Assembly: GCA_009929775.1 (NCBI GenBank)
Contig: RZZS01000023.1
Location: 1 to 34,492, forward strand
Source of the DNA: Alphaproteobacteria bacterium
GTDB taxonomy: Bacteria; Pseudomonadota; Alphaproteobacteria; Micavibrionales; Micavibrionaceae
Reading direction: 5' to 3'
Length of the DNA stretch: 34,492 nucleotides
The position numbers and the translations under genes were made by a program. Numbering within the stretch: the first letter of the stretch is position 1; every line of letters starts with the position of its first letter. A model generated the notes under the pieces. That model worked only from the letters and a program-made list of their open reading frames with translations, was not told where the DNA came from and did not search any database. This document shows, in pieces, positions 17,171 to 25,680 of the stretch.

Positions 17171-18760
17171 TTACCTGGTTGCGTGAAACCGGACACCCGG
17201 GTGTTTTTCCTGCGTATCCCCAAGGTGCCACGCGTTGCGCGCCAGAAACACCGGATCGCCGTCATGGTCATGCGCGAGCGATGCCTGGCAGGCATCGGCA
17301 AATGTCTTGAGCGCGGCCGGATCGTCTGCCGTAACCCACCTTGCCGTATAGAGACTCGTCGCCTCAAAGTGGACGGGGATGTTGAATTCAGTTCGGATAC
17401 GGTCGGCAAGAACGTCAAACTGGAGAGGCCCCACGACCCCCACTATCCAGGCCGAATCGAGCATCGGCCGGAACGCCCGCGCGGCCCCTTCCTCGGCAAG
17501 TTGGGTCAATGCAACCCCAAGGTGCTTGGCTTTCATCGGATCGTCGGCCCGCACCCGCTGGAGCAATTCCGGGGCAAAATTTGGAATCCCCGTAAAGTGA
17601 AGCGTTTCGCCTTCGGTTATGGTGTCTCCGATCCGGAAATTTCCATGGCTCTGAATGCCGATGATGTCGCCCGGGAACGCTTCCTCCGCCATTTCGCGGT
17701 CCTGCGCCATGAAGAGCTGGGGCGTGTGGATATTGATGGTCTTACCCGTACGAACGTGTTTAACCTTCATATTGCGCCTGAACGTACCCGAGCATATCCG
17801 CGTAAAGGCGATCCGGTCGCGGTGTTTGGGGTCCATGTTCGCCTGAATTTTGAATACGAACGCCGAAAGCTTTTCCTCGTTCGGCTGCACTGTTCGCTCC
17901 TCGGTCTTTTGGGCGCGGGGCGGGGGAGAAAACTTCTCGATCCCCCGAAGCAACTCGCGGACGCCGAAATTATTGATCGCGCTTCCGAAGAATACCGGAG
18001 TCATGTGACCTTCCCGAAACGACGGGAGATCGAAAGCCGGGCATATGCCCGTGACCATTTCAACTTCCTCCCGCAACGTCCCCGCCTGATGATGCGGCAG
18101 CAGCTTGTCGAGCTTCGGGTCGTCCAGACCCTGGCATCGTACGCCCTCCTGCATCTGATCGCCTTTACCCCGGTCGAAGAGATTGAGTTCCTGATGGAAC
18201 AGGTCGTAACATCCTTTGAAGTCCCGTCCCATCCCGATCGGCCAGCTTCCGGGCGTCACGTCGAGGGCAAGCTTCTGCTCGATTTCGTCGAGCAGATCGA
18301 GCGGCTCCAGCCCGTCCCGGTCCATCTTGTTGATGAACGTGATGATCGGCACGTCGCGCAATCGGCAGACCTCGAACAGCTTGAGCGTCTGGCTTTCAAT
18401 CCCCTTGGCGGCATCGAGTACCATAATGGCACTGTCGATGGCCGTAAGGGTCCGGTAAGTATCTTCGCTGAAATCCTCGTGGCCCGGGGTATCGAGGAGA
18501 TTGTAGGTAATGCCGTCGTGGACAAACGTCATCACGCTGGAGGCCACGGAAATACCGCGCTCCTGTTCGACCTTCATCCAGTCGGACCGCGCCCGGCGGC
18601 GCTCGCCCTTCGCCTTGACCATACCGGCCATCTGGATCGCACCGCCGAACAGCAAAAGCTTTTCCGTCAGCGTCGTTTTCCCCGCGTCCGGGTGCGAGAT
18701 CACCGCGAAGGTACGGCGTTTGGCGATTGTGTCATCGAGCTTGCCCAACGGCGGCTCCAT
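17171..18760 (-). CDS. prfC: Peptide chain release factor 3
   Basis: RF3 is a GTPase that removes RF1 or RF2 from the ribosome after termination. The 529-residue protein has G1 SHPDAGKTT, the G3 DTPGHEDFSEDTYRTL, and G4 NKMDRDG, followed by the RF3-type domains 2 and 3 (FGVRELLRGIEKFSPPP, PLQFDVLADRIRTEFN). Length agrees with E. coli RF3. The start at ATG 18760 precedes MEPPLGKLDD. The gene is convergent with the fused membrane protein and is 86 bases downstream of the Fur-family gene. Confidence 0.95.
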   Translation of the reverse strand: MEPPLGKLDDTIAKRRTFAVISHPDAGKTTLTEKLLLFGGAIQMAGMVKAKGERRRARSDWMKVEQERGISVASSVMTFVHDGITYNLLDTPGHEDFSEDTYRTLTAIDSAIMVLDAAKGIESQTLKLFEVCRLRDVPIITFINKMDRDGLEPLDLLDEIEQKLALDVTPGSWPIGMGRDFKGCYDLFHQELNLFDRGKGDQMQEGVRCQGLDDPKLDKLLPHHQAGTLREEVEMVTGICPAFDLPSFREGHMTPVFFGSAINNFGVRELLRGIEKFSPPPRAQKTEERTVQPNEEKLSAFVFKIQANMDPKHRDRIAFTRICSGTFRRNMKVKHVRTGKTINIHTPQLFMAQDREMAEEAFPGDIIGIQSHGNFRIGDTITEGETLHFTGIPNFAPELLQRVRADDPMKAKHLGVALTQLAEEGAARAFRPMLDSAWIVGVVGPLQFDVLADRIRTEFNIPVHFEATSLYTARWVTADDPAALKTFADACQASLAHDHDGDPVFLARNAWHLGDTQEKHPGVRFHATR

Positions 18761-18846
18761 CGGTTCGTGAACAAGCGCCCCAAAAGCGCGCGGGTCGTTA
18801 TATAGCAGAATGGATCGATTAATGCTACCGCAACGGAGACCCGCCT

Positions 18847-19263
18847 TCAGGAACGCTTGCGCTTACCGTAGAGCTCAAGCCGATGATCCACGAGGTCATA
18901 GCCCATCTCCCGCGCGATCCTCTCCTTGATCGCTTCCAATTCGCCGTCCTGAAACTCGATTACGTCGCCGGTTTCAAGATCGATCAGGTGATCGTGGTGT
19001 TCGGCGTTGAGTTCGTAGCGCGAGAAATTCTCCTTGAAATCATGGCGGATTACCACTCCAAGCTCGTCGAGAAGATTGAGCGTCCGGTAAACAGTCGCCA
19101 TGCTGATCGACGGATTCTGGGAGCGCGCCCGCTCGTAAACCATTTCGACAGAGGGATGATCTTCAGCGCCTTCCAGAACCTTGAGGATAGTCCGGCGCTG
19201 GTCGGTCATCTTCAGTCCGGAGCGTATGCAACGTGATTCGAGGTTGTCCATAATTCGCCCCAT
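18847..19263 (-). CDS. Fur-family regulator, Fur/Mur type
   Basis: The 138-residue protein has the Fur winged helix (DQRRTILKVLEG, SISMATVYRTLNLLDELGVV) and the metal region EHHDHLIDLETGDVIEF with H89, H90 and H92. Where E. coli Fur has the structural-zinc cysteine pair in HLICLDCG, this protein has D and T. That is typical of alphaproteobacterial Fur/Mur proteins, many of which answer to manganese, so iron or manganese sensing cannot be decided here. Either ATG 19263 or ATG 19251 (MDNLES, with GGGGCG before it) may be the start. It lies 27 bases after the histidine kinase stop, so they may share a transcript. Confidence 0.9.
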   Translation of the reverse strand: MGRIMDNLESRCIRSGLKMTDQRRTILKVLEGAEDHPSVEMVYERARSQNPSISMATVYRTLNLLDELGVVIRHDFKENFSRYELNAEHHDHLIDLETGDVIEFQDGELEAIKERIAREMGYDLVDHRLELYGKRKRS

Positions 19264-19290
19264 TCGAGTACGCCTTAATTAAAGAATATA

Positions 19291-20862
19291 TTACTCGGAT
19301 TCCCGGGCAAGCTTTATCTGAGCTTTCTCGCCGTGGCTGCGATTTCGGCGGACGTTTTCCGCCATGGTTCGATAGGCGGGAAAGGTGACAGTTACCTTTG
19401 TTCCAAGGCCGACTTCTGATTCGAGCAGGAGACTGCCGTCATGAAGTTCGGCCATCGCCTTGGCAAGCGGCAACCCAAGGCCCGTCCCTTGATGTCCCCT
19501 GGCGTGAACCGGCTCCCCGACCTGTCCGAACGGCTCCAAAGCCTCCTGTATCCGGTCACGTGGAATCCCGATCCCCTGATCTTCGACCGACATGACGAGC
19601 TCATTGTCACGATTTAAATGTGCGCCGATTCGAATCTCTCCGCCAGGACTGGAGAACTTGAGCGCGTTCGTGACGAGATTGATAAGAATCTGGCGGACGA
19701 GCCGCATATCGGCAAGAAGCGCTGGCAGGCCGTCTTCTACCTCTTCAATCAGCGTAAGTTTACTGTTCTGGGCGCGCGAACCCGACATCCGGGCAACCGA
19801 CAGAATCAGATCCTTTAAGTTGATCCATGCTTCGTCGAGTTCAAGACGCCCGGCCTCAATCTTCGACATATCGAGAACCTCATTAATGATCTCGAGCAGG
19901 TGCCGCGCGCTTAGATGTATGTCCCCGAGGTACTCCTTGTACTTTTCGTTGCCCAACGGACCGAACGTCTCGTTTTTCATCATTTCCGAAAACCCGATAA
20001 TCGCGTTCAACGGCGTCCGGAGTTCGTGAGACATATTCGCAAGAAATGTGGATTTCGCATGATTTGCGGTATCGGCCTGCTCCTTCGCAAGGCGGAGGGA
20101 GAGTTCCATCTGCTTGCGCAAAGTGATGTCCATGACGGTCGTCACCTGAAACCGGCGTTTCTGGCTAAGTTCGAGGGTTGCAGTTGTAAAGAGTGCGTTG
20201 GCGATTGAGCCATCCCTTCGGATGAGCTTCATTTCTCCGGAACTCCGTTCACCGCTCCTGATAAAAGAATCGTGGTTGTTTCTGGCCAAATCCCGCTCAT
20301 CGGGGGTAACCATCTCGGCGACATCCTTCCCGATCAATTCTTCACGGCTCCAGCCATACATCCGGATAAAACTGTCGTTAACCTTAACGATCCGCCGGTT
20401 CTGGTCGGAAACGACGATGCCGACTTCGCTCACGTCAAAAATCGACGACAGCAGCGAAATGGCGTCATCCCGTTCGCGTTGAAGCATCGAGTGGTCCGAA
20501 GAATCGGCGTGGGCAATGACATCGAGAAAGTCGATGTTGCCCTGATCGTCTATCACGGGACTGACAATAAATCCGTGTACGCGCATGCCACCCGGCAATC
20601 CGGGCAGCGACTGGATACTCACCGATCTCTTGTGCTTGTAACAGACTTCGAAGGATTGCCGGAAATGGCGAACATTGTCCCTGTCGAGAAACTCCTCAAG
20701 CTTGTAGCCCACAACGTGCTTGCGATCACGGTCGAAGTACTGGAGCGCTTTCCTGTTCGCGCCAATGAGAAAATAACCGCCGAGACCGTCTGAACGGACG
20801 ATGAACCGCGGAACCGGCATCGACTCAAACAGGACGCTGTAATCGACTAACCCCTGGCTCAT
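19291..20862 (-). CDS. PAS-domain sensor histidine kinase, cytosolic
   Basis: The 523-residue protein has two PAS-like sensor domains at about residues 10-115 and 130-240 (IVVSDQNRRIVKVNDSFIRMYGWSREE), a dimerisation/phosphoacceptor domain with H279 in MSHELRTPLNAIIGFSE, and an ATPase domain with the N box (INLVTNALKFS, N about 399), DQGIGIP, EPFGQV and GTGLGLPLAKA. No membrane segment is visible, so the sensed signal is probably intracellular. The ATG at 20862 is chosen because GGAAGGG lies just upstream; the longer frame lacks such a site. No response regulator gene is adjacent, so the partner must be elsewhere. Confidence 0.9.
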   Translation of the reverse strand: MSQGLVDYSVLFESMPVPRFIVRSDGLGGYFLIGANRKALQYFDRDRKHVVGYKLEEFLDRDNVRHFRQSFEVCYKHKRSVSIQSLPGLPGGMRVHGFIVSPVIDDQGNIDFLDVIAHADSSDHSMLQRERDDAISLLSSIFDVSEVGIVVSDQNRRIVKVNDSFIRMYGWSREELIGKDVAEMVTPDERDLARNNHDSFIRSGERSSGEMKLIRRDGSIANALFTTATLELSQKRRFQVTTVMDITLRKQMELSLRLAKEQADTANHAKSTFLANMSHELRTPLNAIIGFSEMMKNETFGPLGNEKYKEYLGDIHLSARHLLEIINEVLDMSKIEAGRLELDEAWINLKDLILSVARMSGSRAQNSKLTLIEEVEDGLPALLADMRLVRQILINLVTNALKFSSPGGEIRIGAHLNRDNELVMSVEDQGIGIPRDRIQEALEPFGQVGEPVHARGHQGTGLGLPLAKAMAELHDGSLLLESEVGLGTKVTVTFPAYRTMAENVRRNRSHGEKAQIKLARESE

Positions 20863-20930
20863 GCATCCCTTCCTGCTATCATTGTACGGGAATTCGCGCG
20901 CATTGCCCAATCGCGCGTTAGCTTGCCCAT

Positions 20931-21605
20931 CTAGTGCGTTCCGAACAAGCGGTCCCCGGCATCGCCAAGACCAGGCACGATATACGCATGATCGTCCAGC
21001 CTCGCGTCAAGAGCCGCAAGAAAGACGGGAACTTCCGGGTATTCGCATTCGAACGCGGCGACTCCCTCGGGCGCGCCGACCAAGGAGACTAAAGTGCAGT
21101 CCTCCCTTGAAACGCCCGCTCTTTCGAGGCAGCGGAAGGCGTGAATGGCCGAATGCCCAGTCGCGAGCATCGGGTCCACGACGAAAAAGTGGCGCCCTGC
21201 CGGATCGGGAAGATTCACCAGATACTCGACCGGCATTTTCGTCCGTGGATCGCGATATAGCCCAATGTGGCCCACGCGCGCCGCTGGCAGGAGCTCGAGC
21301 ATTCCGTCAGCCATGGTCAGCCCTGCGCGCAGAATCGGCACGATAACGGGCTCATTTTCCGCCAGTTCGAATCCCTCCGCCCTGGCAATCGGCGTATCGA
21401 TTTCCCGTACGGCGAGGGGGAGAGACCGCGTTGCTTCGAACCCCATTAACAGCGTAATTTCCCTGAGTAGCGCGCGAAACAGCCCCGGCGGACAAGACTT
21501 CTCTCGCATCAGCGTAAGCTTGTGCAATATGAGAGGATGCTCCACCACAAACAGATTTGCGTAGCCGCGATGTTTTTTCACCTGGACACACGCCCCTCTT
21601 CGCAC
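20931..21605 (-). CDS. upp: Uracil phosphoribosyltransferase
   Basis: Upp makes UMP from uracil and PRPP in pyrimidine salvage. The protein has the family start EHPLILHKLTLMREK, the middle region LAENEPVIVPILRAGLTMADGMLELLP, the PRPP loop VDPMLATGHSAIHAF, and the ending ALDARLDDHAYIVPGLGDAGDRLFG. From ATG 21605 the length is 224; a GTG at 21581 (codon 9, VKKHRG) would give 216, closer to the usual 208-212, and has GAGGGG some distance upstream. The start is thus uncertain by a few codons. It lies between the GGDEF gene and the kinase, all in the same direction. Confidence 0.93.
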   Translation of the reverse strand: MRRGACVQVKKHRGYANLFVVEHPLILHKLTLMREKSCPPGLFRALLREITLLMGFEATRSLPLAVREIDTPIARAEGFELAENEPVIVPILRAGLTMADGMLELLPAARVGHIGLYRDPRTKMPVEYLVNLPDPAGRHFFVVDPMLATGHSAIHAFRCLERAGVSREDCTLVSLVGAPEGVAAFECEYPEVPVFLAALDARLDDHAYIVPGLGDAGDRLFGTH

Positions 21606-21641
21606 TCCATGCTCAGCTCATCCACTCCCGGCACCCAAATC

Positions 21642-22553
21642 CTAATCAATGCTTTGAATATAACGTTTGAGAGGACTCACTTCGTAATATTGCAGAGAAA
21701 CACTCCGCTCTCCGGAAATTTTGTCCAGATCCGCACGCAGGTGGGCGATAAGCTCAAGCGCGTCCTCACCGTGCTCCGGCTCAGCGGTCACAAAAGACAA
21801 TGTCAGAAACCGGTCGCCACCATCAAGACGAACTGTCGTCGCATCGCGGGCGAGCGTACGCTGTATACGGTCCACGGCGGCAAGGCCGCCATCGATGTCC
21901 GCATGCTTGAGACACATCAGAAACTCCCCGTTTTCCAGACGATAGGAATCGTCGTAGGTCCGGACGCATTCCCTGATGGCACTTGCAGCCTGAACAATCA
22001 GGTGATCGACCGCCTCACTAACGTTGGCTGCCCTGATTGGACCGAAATCGTCAATGCGACCGAGAACAAGACAAAACGGCTTGCCGCGCCGCGACCGGCG
22101 CTCCATTTCGCGGCGAATGTCTTTCGCCATAACCTCCTGCGTACGCAGACCGGTAAGCGAGTCGAGACCGCTGTCGGCCAGAAGGCTGTCACGCTCGAGA
22201 CGGCGGATATGAGCAACGAACTCGTCGTGGAGGTCGACAAAATTATCGACCAGTTCGACCCCGGGCGCGCCACCCGTTTCGGCGCCGCGGTCCATAAGCA
22301 AACGTGCGGCTTCATGGAGCTCCCCGCTGATTCCGCGGATTCTGTCCAGCGACCCCTCGTCAACGAAATCGGTCGCCTTGGGATCCTCGATCCAGAGACC
22401 GAGACTGTTTGGTTGCTTAAGACTGCTTCCCTTCGTGCGAGAATCCCCCGGATAGAAAGCGCGCCGGAAGACCCGGCCGAACCATTCGCTGTACTCGCCG
22501 AGAATCGGCGAAAGCGCTTTCAATCTGTTTTCGGCGTCGTAGGTTAGAGACAT
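21642..22553 (-). CDS. Degenerate GGDEF-domain protein with intact RxxD inhibitory site
   Basis: The 303-residue protein has an N-terminal helical region of about 130 residues of unknown family, then a GGDEF-type domain at about 130-290 (LDSLTGLRTQEVMAKDIRREMERR is the family start). Aligned with ARYGGDEF, the motif reads YRLENGEF, so the two glycines and the acidic residue needed for GTP turnover are replaced by E, N and G. The RxxD motif that binds c-di-GMP in the family is kept as RTYD, five residues before. This suggests a receptor rather than a cyclase, which is inference. No EAL or HD-GYP domain is fused. Confidence 0.75.
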   Translation of the reverse strand: MSLTYDAENRLKALSPILGEYSEWFGRVFRRAFYPGDSRTKGSSLKQPNSLGLWIEDPKATDFVDEGSLDRIRGISGELHEAARLLMDRGAETGGAPGVELVDNFVDLHDEFVAHIRRLERDSLLADSGLDSLTGLRTQEVMAKDIRREMERRSRRGKPFCLVLGRIDDFGPIRAANVSEAVDHLIVQAASAIRECVRTYDDSYRLENGEFLMCLKHADIDGGLAAVDRIQRTLARDATTVRLDGGDRFLTLSFVTAEPEHGEDALELIAHLRADLDKISGERSVSLQYYEVSPLKRYIQSID

Positions 22554-22658
22554 GGAGCCCGCAGCAACATCAAAGGGTTCAATAATCTTTAGATAGCCAT
22601 ACCCGGATAATCATACAATGATGGTCACAGAACCGTAAACAAATCGTGTCTAATTTTT

Positions 22659-23840
22659 CTAAACGAGCCATCGCGCCTGGAGCTCGTCGAGCTGACCCTG
22701 TGGAAGCGCCAAACGAATCTCACGCATGAGCTGTGCCATCACCGCGATATTGTGCTGGGTAATGATCGACCCCGCAACACTCTCGTTCGCCTTCAGCAGA
22801 TGATGCAGGTACCCTCTTGAGAAACGTCTCGACGCAGGCAAATCCATCCGCTCGTCAAGCGGCTCCGGATCTTCGCGGTAGCAAGCGTTCCTGAGATTGA
22901 TCCTCTCGCCCGGATGCCCTTTCACAAGCGCCATGCCGTGCCGTGCCATTCGTGTTGCCACCACGCAGTCAAAGGTATCGATTCCCATCCTGACGAACTC
23001 AAACACGTCCTTGATGCGACCAATGCCGAGCAGATGCACCGGGCGTTCGGCATGAACGTATGGCATGCAGTGACCGACGACGGTACGCATTTCCTCCTCG
23101 TTTCCGCCAAGGCAACCGCCAACGGCCGTTCCAAAGAACGGGCGATCGGCCGTGTATTCCGTGCACTGCCGACGCAGATCATCATAAACGCCGCCCTGCA
23201 CCACACCGTAGAGCGCCTGACGCCCATCATTCCCGCGCTCGAATTCAGCCAGACACCGATCCTCCCAGCGATGCGTGCGCTCCATCGACCGTGCCGTATA
23301 ATCCCGGCTGTCGTGATAGGCCGTCAGTTCGTCGAACGCAACAATCAGGTCCGCGCCGATGCGACGCTGGACGTCGATTGATATTTCCGGGGTGATTTTG
23401 AAACGCGTCCCGTCCGTGTATTTCCGAAACTCAGCCCCCTCTTCCGTAATTTTCAGAAGACTGTTATCGCGCCCGGATTGAAGCCTCCGACCCTTAATCT
23501 CGTCCGCAACACCCCCATGTTGCATCGAAAATATCTGGTAGCCCCCGCTGTCGGTCAGCATCGGTCCATCCCAGCCAGTGAATTTATGCAGCCCACCGAG
23601 TCGCTCGATAACTTCTGCACCGGGCTGAATCATCAGATGGTAGGTATTCGACAGAATAATGTCGGCGCCCGCTTCTCGGACTTGCGCGGGCACCAGGCCC
23701 TTGATCGTGGCCTTGGTTCCACAGAAAATATAGTTCGGCGTTTCAATAGCGCCGTGGGGCGTTGAAAGCCGTCCCGTTCGGGCCCGACTGGCCGGGTCCC
23801 GGTGCGTGACTTCGAACGAGAAATCGGGATAATGGCTCAT
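22659..23840 (-). CDS. tgt: tRNA-guanine transglycosylase lacking the zinc cysteines
   Basis: TGT exchanges guanine 34 of certain tRNAs for a 7-deazaguanine base on the way to queuosine. The 393-residue protein keeps the catalytic aspartates D97 (TDSGGYQIF), D170 (AFDEL) and D291 (FDCVVATR). The zinc site CxCxxC, present in nearly all TGTs, is replaced by M332, L334 and S337 (ERMDLPASRRF), although the fourth ligand, H363 (TQHN), stays. The pocket positions equivalent to Z. mobilis C158 and V233 are L172 and G245; V233 to Gly is a change seen in eukaryotic queuine enzymes. There is also an insertion of about 17 residues at 107-123. A weak ribosome site precedes ATG 23840. Confidence 0.9.
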   Translation of the reverse strand: MSHYPDFSFEVTHRDPASRARTGRLSTPHGAIETPNYIFCGTKATIKGLVPAQVREAGADIILSNTYHLMIQPGAEVIERLGGLHKFTGWDGPMLTDSGGYQIFSMQHGGVADEIKGRRLQSGRDNSLLKITEEGAEFRKYTDGTRFKITPEISIDVQRRIGADLIVAFDELTAYHDSRDYTARSMERTHRWEDRCLAEFERGNDGRQALYGVVQGGVYDDLRRQCTEYTADRPFFGTAVGGCLGGNEEEMRTVVGHCMPYVHAERPVHLLGIGRIKDVFEFVRMGIDTFDCVVATRMARHGMALVKGHPGERINLRNACYREDPEPLDERMDLPASRRFSRGYLHHLLKANESVAGSIITQHNIAVMAQLMREIRLALPQGQLDELQARWLV

Positions 23841-23850
23841 TTTTCACACG

Positions 23851-23892
23851 AAAAAACGCCCGCGGCCATTTTAGGCAAATCGGCGGGCGTTT
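23851..23892 (-). terminator. Rho-independent terminator after rpmB
   Basis: Read on the minus strand, AAACGCCCGC (23892-23883) and GCGGGCGTTT (23863-23854) form a perfect ten-base stem with a 19-base loop, followed by a run of Ts (to 23851). It lies 21 bases after the rpmB stop and 10 bases before the tgt start codon, so tgt needs its own promoter or readthrough. Confidence 0.88.
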
Positions 23893-23913
23893 GACGAAAC
23901 CGGAGGGGCCGAC

Positions 23914-24210
23914 TCAGGCAGCGTTCTTCGCCGCCTGTACCTTCTCAACCTGATCCTTCAGCTTGCGCAAATCGGGATCAAGCCTGCTCGACGCGGTCGC
24001 CAGCAGCCAGGAATCAAGACCACCCTTGTGATCGATCGTGCGCAGACCCGCCGGAGAAACAGTCAGCCGAACCTTGCGCCCCAGCGCTTCGCTGAAAACG
24101 CTTGTATCCTGAACATTGGGCAGGAACCGGCGGCGCGTCCTGTTATTGGCATGGGATACGTTGTTTCCCGCCAATACGCCTTTGCCCGTAATCATGCAAC
24201 GACGACTCAT
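23914..24210 (-). CDS. rpmB: 50S ribosomal protein L28
   Basis: The 98-residue protein starts with [32 protein letters not shown] and continues with [21 protein letters not shown], the full L28 signature. L28 is a component of the large ribosomal subunit. It lies divergently from regB. AAAGGA is present eight bases before the ATG. It ends with a strong terminator, so it is probably a single-gene transcript. A candidate promoter is at 24281-24308. Confidence 0.97.
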   Translation of the reverse strand: MSRRCMITGKGVLAGNNVSHANNRTRRRFLPNVQDTSVFSEALGRKVRLTVSPAGLRTIDHKGGLDSWLLATASSRLDPDLRKLKDQVEKVQAAKNAA

Positions 24211-24280
24211 CGTCTGTTCCTTTCTTGTTTCTTTCGTTTTTCGGCGTCACTATACCCGAGCCGAAATTTTGATTGCCGAA

Positions 24281-24308
24281 CTTATGCCAGTGCGTTTCGA
24301 AAAGTCAA
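24281..24308 (-). promoter_or_regulatory. Candidate sigma-70 promoter for rpmB
   Basis: On the minus strand, TTGACT (24308-24303) and CATAAG (24286-24281) are separated by 16 bases, with four to five matches each to the -35 and -10 consensus. The leader to the rpmB ATG would be about 65 bases. This is a sequence match only. Confidence 0.42.
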
Positions 24309-24357
24309 GCACTATGAAGGACGCGCTTGCTGGAAAATAGGGACCTGTCGACAAATT

Positions 24358-25644
24358 ATGCACTTCACATCCGACGTACTTGCCGCGCCCGGCGTCAACC
24401 AGCGCACGCTCATCATGATCCGATGGTTCGCCGTCACCGGCCAGACCTGCGCCTTGCTGGTCGCGCATGGCATTATCGGCATCAACCTGCCGCTTGGCGC
24501 AGCCCTCGGAATTGTCGGCCTTTCCTGCCTCGTCAATCTTTATGCGATGAAGAGCGACTCGAGCGCCTTCCCCCGCCAGAGAAAAGTCGCCGCGTATCTG
24601 GCTTTTGACCTTTCGCAGCTTTCCGCTCTGCTTGCGCTTACAGGCGGGCTCGAAAATCCGTTCGCCATTCTCGTGCTCGCTCCGGTTATCGTCGCGACGA
24701 CGCTGCTACGCCGGTTTTACGCCGTATCACTCGCGGTGGTCTCGCTTGTCTGCATTTCTCTGCTCGCCCTTTTCGGGATTCCGTTTGAATGGCCAGGTCA
24801 CATTCAGGATTTTCCCGCTCTATACAAAGCAGGTCTCTGGTTCGCTCTCATATTCTCGGTGGGGTTCATCGCGTTTTATGTCTGGCGAACGACCTCCGAA
24901 GCCCGCAAGCTTCAGGACGCGCTTGGAGCCGTACGCAACGCCCTTGCGCACCAGCAGCAGGTCGCCGCTCTGGGTGCGCAGGCGGCAGCGACCGCGCATG
25001 AGCTTGGCAGCCCGCTCAATACGATTTCGCTCATCGCGAGCGACCTTGAAGACGGCCTCTCTGAAGACAGTCCGCACTACGAGGATATCCGGATTCTCAC
25101 GAGCCAGGTCAGGCGGTGCCGCGATATTCTGGCCGAGTTCGCGCGGGAGCCAAGCGAGACGGCCGAGGACCTGATGGAACCGCTTACCCCGCTCGCGCTT
25201 CTCTCCCTTCTTGCCGACAAGCACCGCGGCGAAAATCCCCGGGTCAGGGTAACGATCGCGGAATCCACGACAAGCGGACCACCTCCATCGATACGAAAAT
25301 CGCCGGAGCTTGCCTACGGGCTTGGCAACCTTATCCAGAACGCCATCCAGTTTGCCCGGAGCGAGGTCAGGCTGATCTTCGGCTGGGACGACAATATCCT
25401 TTCTGTCGTGATTCATGACGACGGGCGCGGATTTTCGAACTCCGTTCTGGCCCGTATTGGCGAACCCTATATATCCACCCGGAAAACAACCGGAAAAAAC
25501 ATGGGACTGGGCATATTCATCGCGCGCACGCTGCTGGAAATGACCGATGCCTCGGTCACGTTCAGGAACGCGAGCACGGGCGGTGCCGAAATATGCGTCA
25601 TTTGGTCGCGGAATAGTATTGATATCAAACACGAATCAAAATAG
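24358..25644 (+). CDS. regB: Redox sensor histidine kinase RegB/PrrB type
   Basis: The 428-residue protein has six hydrophobic segments in residues about 18-176, then the kinase core. The RegB hallmarks are present: the ubiquinone-related heptapeptide GGLENPF at 96-102, the phosphoacceptor H214 (AHELGSPL) and the redox cysteine C254 (VRRCRDIL), 40 residues after the histidine exactly as H225/C265 in Rhodobacter capsulatus. The ATPase domain shows NLIQNAIQFA, DDGRGFS and GLGIFIA. The frame is open upstream across rpmB; the ATG at 24358 (MHFTSD) is the natural start since the membrane region follows. RegB responds to quinone and oxygen state in the family. Confidence 0.92.
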   Translation: MHFTSDVLAAPGVNQRTLIMIRWFAVTGQTCALLVAHGIIGINLPLGAALGIVGLSCLVNLYAMKSDSSAFPRQRKVAAYLAFDLSQLSALLALTGGLENPFAILVLAPVIVATTLLRRFYAVSLAVVSLVCISLLALFGIPFEWPGHIQDFPALYKAGLWFALIFSVGFIAFYVWRTTSEARKLQDALGAVRNALAHQQQVAALGAQAAATAHELGSPLNTISLIASDLEDGLSEDSPHYEDIRILTSQVRRCRDILAEFAREPSETAEDLMEPLTPLALLSLLADKHRGENPRVRVTIAESTTSGPPPSIRKSPELAYGLGNLIQNAIQFARSEVRLIFGWDDNILSVVIHDDGRGFSNSVLARIGEPYISTRKTTGKNMGLGIFIARTLLEMTDASVTFRNASTGGAEICVIWSRNSIDIKHESK

Positions 25645-25680
25645 TCTGGCGGCCGGACAAACAATTCTCAAATTTGCATA

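Noticed and set aside
17150..17178. Inverted repeat CCAGGTA/TACCTGG between the stops of the fused membrane protein and prfC
   Set aside because: It has a 15-base loop and no T-run, so a terminator is not supported, although a weak bidirectional role is possible.
17183..18805. Plus-strand frame of 540 codons across prfC
   Set aside because: Its length results from the high GC of the antisense strand; prfC is clearly the real gene.
24028..24357. Upstream extension of the regB frame
   Set aside because: It is antisense to rpmB; the ATG at 24358 gives the typical RegB start.
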